Assembly (NCBI GenBank): GCA_002683735.1
Contig: NYTZ01000097.1
Location: 2,408 to 9,628 of the forward strand
Length of the DNA: 7,221 bases
From: Flavobacteriales bacterium
Lineage (GTDB): Bacteria > Bacteroidota > Bacteroidia > Flavobacteriales > UA16
Direction: 5' to 3'
The position numbers and the translations under genes are program-made. Shown here in pieces: positions 1 through 6,330 of the stretch; position 1 is the stretch's first letter; each line of letters starts with the position of its first letter. The notes beneath the pieces were generated by a model, which saw only the letters and a list, made by a program, of their open reading frames with translations, was not told the DNA's origin and did not search any database.

Positions 1-1969
1 TGGTGACCTCGAGGATGTGGTCCTCGAAGACACCGTGGGTGGAGGGGTATGTGATCATCAAGGCGCCGAGGTTGTCCGCGTACTCGGTGGCTTTCTCCTT
101 GAGCTCGTCGAGGTTGATGTTGCCGTGCTTGTCGCATCCGACCACCACGACCTTCATGCCGCACATCACGGCGGATGCGGGATTCGTGCCATGGGCAGAG
201 GAAGGGATCAAGCAGATGTCGCGGTGAGATTCTCCCCGAGCAGCATGGTAAGCCCGAATGACGAGCAAACCGGTGTATTCGCCTTGCGCTCCGCTGTTGG
301 GCTGCAAGCTCATGCCAGAGAACCCGGTGATCTCGCAGAGGTATTGTTCGAGGTCCTTAACCATTTCCCGCGTGCCGGCAGCCTGTGCAGGGGGGCAGAA
401 GGGGTGAAGCTGTGCAAAGGCTGCCCAGCCGATGGGCAGAAGTTGCGTGGCCGCATTGAGCTTCATGGTGCAGGAACCAAGCGGAATCATCGCGTGGGTC
501 AACGACAGGTCCTTGTTCTCGAGGTGCTTGATGTAGCGCATCATCGCCGTCTCGGAGCGGTGGCTGTTGAAGACGGGATGGTGCAGATAATCCACGGTGC
601 GGAATTGGCCTTCGAGCGGAGACGCCACCGTGCCGGGCGCCGGCACAGTCTGGAATCCCAGCACTTCACACAGGTCACTGAAATCCTCCGGGTGGGTGCA
701 CTCGTGGAAAGCCACGCCCACGTGGACGCCGTCCGGGAAATACCGCAGGTTGATCTTCTTGCGCTCCGCGCGCTCGATCACGGCCCCCAAATCCTCGATG
801 GCAAAGACCACCATATCGAAGAAGTGGCTGTGGACCGGCGGACATCCTGCTGCCGTTCCGGCTTCGGCCAAGGCACAGGCCAAGCCATGGATGCGCTCGG
901 AAATCGCGCGGAGTCCCTTGGGACCGTGGTACACCGCGTACATGCTGGCCATCACGGCCAATAAGCTTTGGGCGGTGCAGATGTTGGAGGTCGCCTTGTC
1001 ACGGCGAATGTGCTGCTCTCTGGTCTGAAGGGCCATGCGGTAGGCCATGTTGCCCATGCGGTCCACCGACGCCCCGATCACACGGCCTGGAACATTGCGC
1101 TTGTAATCGAGGCGGGTGGCGAAAAAGGCCGCATGGGGGCCCCCATAGCCCATGGGTACACCAAAACGCTGGCTATTGCCCACCACCACGTCAGCGCCCA
1201 TCGAACCCGGACTCTGCACAAGGGCGCAGGCCAACAGGTCCGTGGCCACCACCACCCGCACGTCGAGGTCGTGTGCCTTGGCAATCGTATCGGCCAATGG
1301 CTCCACCCGTCCGCGGTCGTCGGGATATTGAACCAATATGCCGAACGTGCGATCGCACAACTGAAGGTCGTCGTCTGCACGCTGCTCGATGTCAATGCCG
1401 AGATACAGAGCACGGGAACGCAGCACAGCCCAAGTCTGGGGGAAAACTCCGTCCGACACCACGAACCGGTTCACGCCCGCTTTCGCAGCCTTCCGGCTCC
1501 GGGCATTGAACAGCATGGTCATGGCCTCCGCAGCGGCGGTGGCCTCATCCAGCAAGCTGGCGTTGGCCAACTCCATGCCGGTCAGGTCGCACACCATGGT
1601 CTGGAAGTTCATTAGGGCTTCTAGTCGGCCCTGGGCAATCTCCGCTTGGTAAGGCGTGTAGGCCGTATACCACCCCGGATTCTCGAGTACATTCCGACGG
1701 ATCACGCTCGGCACTTCCGTGGGGTGATACCCCAGACCGATGTGGTTCCGGTACAGCGAATTCTTGGCTGCAATCCGGTCGATGTGCTCCAAATAAGCGC
1801 TCTCGGCCATGGCCTCCGGCAACACCATGTCGGCGTCGGTCAGGATGGCTTGGGGAACAGTGCGGGCAATCAAAGCGGCCATGGTGTCATGACCGGTGGC
1901 GGACAGCATGTGCTGCTGCTCCTCTTCGCGGGGACCGAGATGGCGCTGGACGAACGTTGCGGATGCCAT
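1..1969 (-). CDS. gcvP: Glycine dehydrogenase (decarboxylating), P-protein; partial, C-terminus outside window
   Basis: This is the PLP-dependent P-protein of the glycine cleavage system. It decarboxylates glycine and passes the aminomethyl group to the lipoyl arm of H-protein in the cytoplasm. The frame is open without interruption from ATG at 1969 to the left edge, giving 656 residues of a family usually near 950. Recognisable blocks in order are FVQRHLGP (6-13), the strongly conserved ENPGWYTAYTPYQAEIAQG (96-114), ANASLLDEATAAAEAM (135-150), GGPHAAFF in the middle, GSCTMKLN (498-505) and SSAHGTNPAS (590-599). The PLP-binding lysine of the family (in an NLHKTF-like motif) should lie in the missing third, so catalytic integrity cannot be judged. 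The long single chain, with both halves in one frame, fits the homodimeric type rather than the split GcvPA/GcvPB type. The start was chosen because the family N-terminus begins a few residues after it; no Shine-Dalgarno is visible. T- and H-protein genes are not in the window. Confidence 0.97.
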   Translation of the reverse strand, partial: MASATFVQRHLGPREEEQQHMLSATGHDTMAALIARTVPQAILTDADMVLPEAMAESAYLEHIDRIAAKNSLYRNHIGLGYHPTEVPSVIRRNVLENPGWYTAYTPYQAEIAQGRLEALMNFQTMVCDLTGMELANASLLDEATAAAEAMTMLFNARSRKAAKAGVNRFVVSDGVFPQTWAVLRSRALYLGIDIEQRADDDLQLCDRTFGILVQYPDDRGRVEPLADTIAKAHDLDVRVVVATDLLACALVQSPGSMGADVVVGNSQRFGVPMGYGGPHAAFFATRLDYKRNVPGRVIGASVDRMGNMAYRMALQTREQHIRRDKATSNICTAQSLLAVMASMYAVYHGPKGLRAISERIHGLACALAEAGTAAGCPPVHSHFFDMVVFAIEDLGAVIERAERKKINLRYFPDGVHVGVAFHECTHPEDFSDLCEVLGFQTVPAPGTVASPLEGQFRTVDYLHHPVFNSHRSETAMMRYIKHLENKDLSLTHAMIPLGSCTMKLNAATQLLPIGWAAFAQLHPFCPPAQAAGTREMVKDLEQYLCEITGFSGMSLQPNSGAQGEYTGLLVIRAYHAARGESHRDICLIPSSAHGTNPASAVMCGMKVVVVGCDKHGNINLDELKEKATEYADNLGALMITYPSTHGVFEDHILEVT

Positions 1970-1990
1970 GTTGCAGAGCGATTTAAAGAA

Positions 1991-1998
1991 CAAAAATA
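1991..1998 (-). promoter_or_regulatory. Candidate Bacteroidota -7 promoter element for gcvP
   Basis: Read on the minus strand the bases are TATTTTTG, an exact match to the TAnnTTTG element used by the primary sigma factor of Bacteroidota. It ends 21 bp before the gcvP ATG, which would leave a short leader. I did not find a TTTG/TTG -33 element at the expected distance, so this is a half-match. Confidence 0.5.
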
Positions 1999-2007
1999 GA
2001 ATGTGAC

Positions 2008-2030
2008 AACACCCTTTTGGCGGGGGTGTT
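2008..2030. repeat. Inverted repeat in gcvP / UbiA-like intergenic region
   Basis: AACACCC (2008-2014) and GGGTGTT (2024-2030) are perfect 7-bp inverted complements around a 9-bp spacer. The repeat sits between the two divergent starts, just upstream of the gcvP -7 candidate. It could be an operator for a dimeric regulator or a hairpin in a leader transcript. There is no T-run after either arm to suggest a terminator. Confidence 0.45.
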
Positions 2031-2059
2031 CATAATCGTTTTGTGCATGTGGGCTACTC

Positions 2060-2066
2060 TAATTTG
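2060..2066 (+). promoter_or_regulatory. Weak -7-like element before the UbiA-like gene
   Basis: TAATTTG is one base shorter than TAnnTTTG and lies 5 bp before the GTG start. A TTTG at 2040-2043 is closer than the usual -33 position. If used, transcription would begin at or next to the start codon, giving an almost leaderless message. This is a speculative assignment. Confidence 0.2.
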
Positions 2067-2071
2067 CCCCC

Positions 2072-2935
2072 GTGAACACGCGCAGCCTGCTCTGGTCCAA
2101 CGCCACCATTTCCCTTGCCGCCGCGGGATGCGTCTTCGCATCGTTGGTGTTGTCGGGCACAGGTGGACCAACGAGGGGAACAGCGGGCTTCGCTTTGGGG
2201 CTCTCGGCCGCAACGTGGTGCGCTTACAATTGGCAACGCCACATCAAGGCCACGCGCCAGCGGGGACTGAGGGCGGATCACCTGGCTTGGCAACAGCGGC
2301 ACGCACTCCGCCTGCGCGTGCTGGCACTGCTGCTCGTGCCCATCGCCGCGCTCCCTCTGATGTGGACGTGGTTTGCCTCCTACGCGGTCTGCAACGGCCA
2401 GCCCCTCCAAACTTGGGGCCTCATCCTCGGTGCCGGCGCCATCACCGCACTGTACGCCGGGTCACCCGGCCTCCGAGGCCGCCGCTTCGCCCTCCGACGC
2501 ATACCGGGGTTAAAAATGATTTGGATCGGTGGAGCTTGGGCGGTCCTGACCGCCATCTGGCCCGTGTGGTGGAAGGCCCTCGAGTCCAACCTACCCTTGC
2601 CGGATACCACATGGAACCTGGCCTTGGAGCGCTTCTTGGTCATTGCCGCGCTCACCCTGCCTTTTGACCTGAGGGACCGGGATTGGGACGCGGCCGACAT
2701 GCGCACATGGCCACAACTGCTCGGCACGGCTGGCACCCGCGTACTCGGGATCACCCTGCTTTGCGGCGCTTTGGCTTTGCGCACCACCGGCCTGCATCAG
2801 CCGTGGACGGCGGGAATCGGCCTCCTGCCCATGGTGGCAATGGTCGCCTTGGCGAAGGAGAATCGGCCTGCCGGTTACTTCGTGGCGCTGGACGCCCTGT
2901 TGATGGTGGACGCGTTGTGGCTGATCCTGAGCTGA
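2072..2935 (+). CDS. UbiA-like prenyltransferase family integral membrane protein, atypical first motif
   Basis: This 287-residue protein is very hydrophobic, with roughly seven to nine membrane segments (for example about 10-30, 36-52, 84-104, 114-130, 148-166, 222-240, 245-261 and 269-286). The region LPFDLRDRDWDAADMRTWPQLLG (196-218) matches the second Asp-rich motif of UbiA-type prenyltransferases (D199, D202, D204, D206). RRIPGLKMIWIGGAWA (142-157) is also typical of UbiA-like proteins in Bacteroidota. The usual first motif, NDxxDxxxD, is replaced by YNWQRHIKATR (52-62), which keeps the Asn but has no Asp. Prenyl transfer normally needs Mg2+-diphosphate binding by both motifs, so the substrate and even the activity are uncertain. 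The start is GTG: an in-frame TAA at 2060 leaves it as the first possible start, and the next in-frame ATG is not until residue 97. It is divergent from gcvP and ends 14 bp from the convergent hemL. Confidence 0.8.
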   Translation: MNTRSLLWSNATISLAAAGCVFASLVLSGTGGPTRGTAGFALGLSAATWCAYNWQRHIKATRQRGLRADHLAWQQRHALRLRVLALLLVPIAALPLMWTWFASYAVCNGQPLQTWGLILGAGAITALYAGSPGLRGRRFALRRIPGLKMIWIGGAWAVLTAIWPVWWKALESNLPLPDTTWNLALERFLVIAALTLPFDLRDRDWDAADMRTWPQLLGTAGTRVLGITLLCGALALRTTGLHQPWTAGIGLLPMVAMVALAKENRPAGYFVALDALLMVDALWLILS

Positions 2936-2949
2936 ATTGTTGACCGGCT

Positions 2950-4257
2950 TCAGCCGAAGACAGCGTCGAGCGCGTCGGTGAAAACCGAGGCCGCTTCGTC
3001 GATGACGGCATCCGTGTGCGCAGAAGACACGAAGCCCACTTCGTATCCGGAAGGGCCCAAGTACACGCCACGCTCGAGCAATGCCCCGTGCAACCGGGTG
3101 AAATACGCCATGCTGTCGGCGTCAATCTCACTGCTCCTGCGGATGTGGATGCGGTCGCTGAAGGCCAACCAAAAAATGCTGCCCCGGGTGAAAATGCGGA
3201 GGGGTTGCCCCTTGCGGTCAGCGTGTTCGAGAATCGGGTCCACCAACCGGCGGGTCCGACGCTCCTGTTCTTCGTAGAACCCCGGCTGTAGGCACACGGA
3301 GAGCTGCCCGGCACCAGCGGCCATGGCCACAGGGTTGCCGCTCAACGTACCGGCCTGATAGACCGGACCCACAGGCGCGACGTGGTCCATGATTTCCGCG
3401 GAAGCCGCATAAGCCCCTACCGGCATGCCACCGCCAATGATCTTGCCGAAAGCCATGACGTCCGGACGGATGCCGTAGTACTCCGCCGCCCCGCCAAAGG
3501 CTACCCGGAATCCACTGATGACCTCGTCAAACAGGAGCAGGACACCATACTTGTCACACAGGTCGCGGACCCCTTGCAAGAAAGAGGGGTCCTGAATGAG
3601 GAGGCCGTTGTTGGCCGGAATCGGCTCGATGGCCACGACTGCCAAGTCGTTTGCGTGTTCCTTCATCGTGGCCTCCAACGCCTCGAGGTCGTTGAGGGGG
3701 AGCACGAGGGTCTCGCGGGCATAGGCCTCCGGCACCCCCGCCGAAGTGGACGTGCCCAACGTAGCCAGACCACTGCCCGCCTTGACCAACAAGGCGTCGA
3801 CATGGCCGTGGTAGCACCCTTCGAACTTGAGAATCTTGGTCTTCCCCGTGACGCCGCGCGCCAAGCGAATGGCGCTCATCGCAGCCTCCGTTCCGCTCGA
3901 AACAAAGCGGATGCGCTCTGCATATGGGTGGTGGTCAAGGATCATTCCTCCCAACTCATTTTCGAGGCGGGTGGGCGTCCCAAACGAGGTGCCGTCTGCC
4001 ACCGCCCGAAGGATGCGGTCCTGAACAATCGGATGGGCGTGCCCGAGGATGAGGGGCCCCCACGAGCAGCAGAAGTCGATATAGCGCTGTCCGTCTGCAT
4101 CCCAGATGTGGGCGCCTTCTCCGCGGTCGATGAACAAGGGGGTGCCCCCCACTGCGCCGAAAGCGCGCACAGGGGAATTCACGCCCCCCGGAAACCGGGT
4201 CTGGGCTTCAGCGAACAAGGCGGCACTCTTGGCGCGGGTGTGGGCGGTGGTGTTCAT
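2950..4257 (-). CDS. hemL: Glutamate-1-semialdehyde 2,1-aminomutase
   Basis: This enzyme converts glutamate-1-semialdehyde to 5-aminolevulinate, the last step of the C5 route to tetrapyrroles. It is a cytoplasmic class III (fold type I) PLP enzyme. The 435-residue length fits the family (about 425-435). Motifs in order are FPGGVNSPVRAFG (22-34), SWGPLILGHAHP (65-76), SFGTPTRLENEL (91-102), SSGTEA (120-125, PLP phosphate binding), EGCYHGH (146-152), the DEV motif at 244-246 (D244 contacts the PLP ring nitrogen), MAFGKIIGGGMPVGAY with K272 as the Schiff-base lysine, and QAGTLSGNP (301-309). The frame stays open 40 codons further upstream, into kynU, but homology begins only after the ATG at 4257, so that start is used. 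No Shine-Dalgarno is visible. It is divergent from kynU; no other heme gene is in the window. Confidence 0.97.
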   Translation of the reverse strand: MNTTAHTRAKSAALFAEAQTRFPGGVNSPVRAFGAVGGTPLFIDRGEGAHIWDADGQRYIDFCCSWGPLILGHAHPIVQDRILRAVADGTSFGTPTRLENELGGMILDHHPYAERIRFVSSGTEAAMSAIRLARGVTGKTKILKFEGCYHGHVDALLVKAGSGLATLGTSTSAGVPEAYARETLVLPLNDLEALEATMKEHANDLAVVAIEPIPANNGLLIQDPSFLQGVRDLCDKYGVLLLFDEVISGFRVAFGGAAEYYGIRPDVMAFGKIIGGGMPVGAYAASAEIMDHVAPVGPVYQAGTLSGNPVAMAAGAGQLSVCLQPGFYEEQERRTRRLVDPILEHADRKGQPLRIFTRGSIFWLAFSDRIHIRRSSEIDADSMAYFTRLHGALLERGVYLGPSGYEVGFVSSAHTDAVIDEAASVFTDALDAVFG

Positions 4258-4272
4258 GGGCGGACGTGCGGG

Positions 4273-4280
4273 CAAAATTA
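4273..4280 (-). promoter_or_regulatory. Candidate Bacteroidota -7 promoter element for hemL
   Basis: On the minus strand this reads TAATTTTG, an exact match to TAnnTTTG and the most AT-rich spot of the intergenic region. It ends 15 bp before the hemL ATG, predicting a leader of about ten bases. No TTTG was found at the -33 distance. Confidence 0.5.
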
Positions 4281-4302
4281 GCGCGCACAACCGCCGGGAC
4301 CC

Positions 4303-4310
4303 TTCCTTTG
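4303..4310 (+). promoter_or_regulatory. Possible -7 element for kynU
   Basis: TTCCTTTG differs from TAnnTTTG only at the second base and ends 13 bp before the first kynU ATG. No -33 partner is visible, so this is only a candidate. Confidence 0.22.
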
Positions 4311-4323
4311 TCGGCCGAGAACC

Positions 4324-5637
4324 ATGCCGCCCATGCCCTCCCCCATGACGAACTGGACCCAAGCCCCCGCATTCCACGACGAAGCCGCCCGATTGGATGC
4401 CGCCGACCCGCTAGCATCGTTTCGAGCGCGATTTCACATGCCCCAACATGAGGGGCGAGATGCCCTGTATTTCACCGGGAACAGCCTCGGACTTCAACCT
4501 GTGGCCGCGGCGGAGTTCATCGAGGGGGAACTCGAAGACTGGCGGAAATTCGGTGTGGAGGGGCATTTCCACGGCCGGCGACCCTGGGTGGACTACCACA
4601 GCTTCGCCACGGAAGACCTCGCCGCCCTCGTCGGGGCCAAGCCCATTGAAGTGGTCGCCATGAACGCGCTAACAGTCAACCTGCACCTGTTGCTTGTGTC
4701 CTTTTATCGGCCGGAGGGACGGCGCACCAAACTCCTCATCGAGCAAGGCGCCTTCCCCAGTGACCGCTACGCCGCCCTGTCCCAGCTTCGCCTCCACGGG
4801 CTCGACCCCGAGGAACACCTCATTGAAATCGCCCCCCGGAAAGGAGAGCACACCCTGCGCACGGAAGACATCGAAGCCCGCATCGCAGAAGAAGGCGATC
4901 GCCTCGCTTGCGTGATGCTATGTGGAGTTCAGTATTACACCGGACAGTGGATGCCCATGGAACGCATCACCCGTGCGGCCCATGCCGTCGGGGCCACCTG
5001 CGGCTTTGATATGGCCCATGCCGTCGGCAACGTACCCGTCCAACTTCACGATTGGAACGTGGACTTTGCTTGCTGGTGCGGCTACAAATACCTCAACGGC
5101 GGACCGGGATGCACGGCGGGAGTGTTCGTCCACGAGCGCCATGCCCAGCGTCCAGACCTTCCGCGCCTAGAGGGCTGGTGGGGCCACAGCGCCAGCCGCC
5201 GCTTCCTGATGGAGCCGGACTTCGACCTGATGCCCGGTGCGGAAGGGTGGCAGACGTCCAATGCCCCAGTCCTGAATATGGCCGCACTGCTGGCCTCCTT
5301 GAAAGAATTCCGGGCGGCGGGCATGGACCGGTTGCGGGACAAATCGGTGGCCATGACCGACTTCCTTGAACGCGGCCTCCTCAGCGTGGGTGAAGCCGCC
5401 GGGGGCGCCCTCGAAATCCTCACACCAAGCAATCCGGAGGCCCGGGGCTGTCAACTCAGCGTCGTGGCCCACGGTCACGGCAAAGCTTTGTTTGACCACT
5501 TGACCCAACACGGGGTCATCGTCGACTGGCGGGAACCGTCCGTGATCCGCATGGCCCCTGTTCCGATGTACAACCGATTTGCAGATGTGGCCGATTTCCT
5601 CGTCGTCCTCGAACAGGGCCTCCGCCAAGCGAAGTAG
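4324..5637 (+). CDS. kynU: Kynureninase
   Basis: A cytoplasmic PLP enzyme (class V aminotransferase fold) that cleaves kynurenine or 3-hydroxykynurenine to anthranilate or 3-hydroxyanthranilate plus alanine. The 437 residues match the family length. Visible motifs are LYFTGNSLGLQP (48-59), HFHGRRPWVDYH (81-92), FDMAHAVGN (228-236, the PLP-binding Asp region), WCGYKYLNGGPG (251-262) with K255 as the Schiff-base lysine, GWWGH (284-288), FDLMPGAEGWQTSNAP (300-315) and the C-terminal DWREPSVIRMAPVPMYN (401-417). The start is uncertain: ATG codons at 4324, 4333 and 4345 are all in frame, and 4345 would give 430 residues without the Pro-rich leader. The rest of the kynurenine pathway is not in the window, so whether it serves NAD synthesis or tryptophan catabolism cannot be told. 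The following RCK gene begins 9 bp after its stop. Confidence 0.96.
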   Translation: MPPMPSPMTNWTQAPAFHDEAARLDAADPLASFRARFHMPQHEGRDALYFTGNSLGLQPVAAAEFIEGELEDWRKFGVEGHFHGRRPWVDYHSFATEDLAALVGAKPIEVVAMNALTVNLHLLLVSFYRPEGRRTKLLIEQGAFPSDRYAALSQLRLHGLDPEEHLIEIAPRKGEHTLRTEDIEARIAEEGDRLACVMLCGVQYYTGQWMPMERITRAAHAVGATCGFDMAHAVGNVPVQLHDWNVDFACWCGYKYLNGGPGCTAGVFVHERHAQRPDLPRLEGWWGHSASRRFLMEPDFDLMPGAEGWQTSNAPVLNMAALLASLKEFRAAGMDRLRDKSVAMTDFLERGLLSVGEAAGGALEILTPSNPEARGCQLSVVAHGHGKALFDHLTQHGVIVDWREPSVIRMAPVPMYNRFADVADFLVVLEQGLRQAK

Positions 5638-5646
5638 ATTGCAGGC

Positions 5647-6330
5647 ATGAAGAGCATGCGCTATGTGGTGATTGGCATCGGCAAGTACGGTTCCCGCATC
5701 GCCACCGAAATGGCCGGCCGTGGGGCCGAGGTCTTCGCCATCGACAACGCCGAAGAGCGGGTCGAACAGGTGGCCGACGAAGTCGCCTTGGCCATCACCA
5801 TGGACTCCACAGACAGCAAGGCCCTGAAGAGCCAGAAGTTGGAAGAAATGGACGCCGCCGTGGTCGCGATTGGAGAGAACTTCGAAGCCACCGTCTTGAC
5901 CACGCTGAATCTGATGGACCTCGGCATCCCGCGGGTCATCGTACGCGCTTCAGGCAGCCACCAGGAACGCATCCTCCGCAAGCTCGGCATCCAGGAGATC
6001 CTCACGCCCGAGACAGAATTCGCCAGCCTGGTCGCCGAACGCCTCATGAACCCCAACCTCCGTGGGTTCCTCGAGCTACCCGATGATTATGAAATCGCGG
6101 AAATCCAAGCCCCCGCAGGATGTGTAGGCCGCACCTTGGGTGAGATTGACCTCACCAACCGCTATGAGTTGCGCCTGATCACCATCCGCCGGACCTACAC
6201 GGAGCAAGGCGAAGACGCGGAACACCTCATCGGCATTCCCCGACCGGACACCACCGTTCAGGAAACGGACACACTCGTCGTGTTCGGCACCTTGGGCAAC
6301 GTGAACCGGTTGCTAGAGGTCAACGAATGA
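5647..6330 (+). CDS. TrkA/KtrA-type RCK potassium-uptake regulatory protein
   Basis: A cytosolic gating subunit for a Trk/Ktr-type potassium channel, which senses nucleotides through an RCK-N Rossmann domain. At 227 residues it has the single RCK-N plus RCK-C layout of KtrA, not the doubled layout of E. coli TrkA. RCK-N (about 4-135) shows VVIGIGKYG with the GxGxxG nucleotide loop (G10, G12, G15), an acidic residue at the end of the second strand (D33), MDSTD (52-56) in place of the common GDATD, VIVRASG (97-103) and ILTPE (118-122). RCK-C follows from about 141 to the end. Starts at 5647 and 5656 are both possible; 5656 would begin MRYVVIG. It lies 9 bp after kynU, so co-transcription is likely. 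The membrane partner (KtrB/TrkH) is not beside it in the window. Its last 11 bp overlap the tail of the opposite-strand surface-protein gene. Confidence 0.9.
   Translation: MKSMRYVVIGIGKYGSRIATEMAGRGAEVFAIDNAEERVEQVADEVALAITMDSTDSKALKSQKLEEMDAAVVAIGENFEATVLTTLNLMDLGIPRVIVRASGSHQERILRKLGIQEILTPETEFASLVAERLMNPNLRGFLELPDDYEIAEIQAPAGCVGRTLGEIDLTNRYELRLITIRRTYTEQGEDAEHLIGIPRPDTTVQETDTLVVFGTLGNVNRLLEVNE

Larger units (their letters stand above)
1970..2071. promoter_or_regulatory. Divergent intergenic region between gcvP and the UbiA-like gene
   Basis: This 102-bp gap separates two divergently transcribed genes and must carry both starts. It is clearly richer in A and T than the flanking genes. It contains a -7-like element facing gcvP, an inverted repeat (2008-2014 / 2024-2030), and a poorer AT-rich stretch just before the GTG of the UbiA-like gene. 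No open frame of its own was seen. Confidence 0.7.
4258..4323. promoter_or_regulatory. Divergent promoter region between hemL and kynU
   Basis: Only 66 bp separate the two start codons. The segment holds an exact -7-type element for hemL and a poorer candidate for kynU, about 22 bp apart and facing opposite ways. Transcription of the two genes may therefore interfere or be co-regulated. No clear inverted repeat was seen. Confidence 0.6.

Noticed and set aside
17..964. Long open frame (315 codons) on the plus strand opposite gcvP
   Set aside because: The minus strand encodes clearly conserved gcvP here without interruption. Long antisense frames are expected in GC-rich coding DNA, and the translation shows no recognisable domain.
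1133..1146. 14-bp perfect palindrome ATGGGGGCCCCCAT inside gcvP
   Set aside because: It is explained by the codons for the conserved Gly-Gly-Pro-His segment (GGPHAAF) in GC-rich DNA; nothing suggests a separate role.
1970..2071. Glycine riboswitch upstream of gcvP
   Set aside because: The likely gcvP leader is too short and lacks paired-aptamer structure; the only structure seen is the short inverted repeat.
2945..2956. CGGCT-TC-AGCCG palindrome at the convergent 3' ends of the UbiA-like gene and hemL, as a terminator
   Set aside because: Only about four base pairs could form with a usable loop, there is no T-run on either side, and half of it lies inside the hemL coding end.
3382..4281. 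Long open frame (299 codons) on the plus strand opposite hemL
   Set aside because: It lies wholly antisense to conserved hemL motifs including the catalytic lysine region and has no recognisable features; a codon-bias shadow.
4258..4377. 40-residue N-terminal extension of hemL from an upstream ATG
   Set aside because: The extension has low-complexity Gly/Arg/His composition, overlaps kynU and precedes the promoter-like element; family homology begins only after the ATG at 4257.
5167..5628. Minus-strand open frame of 153 codons opposite kynU
   Set aside because: kynU is conserved across this stretch, and the opposite frame has a shadow-like composition with no motif.
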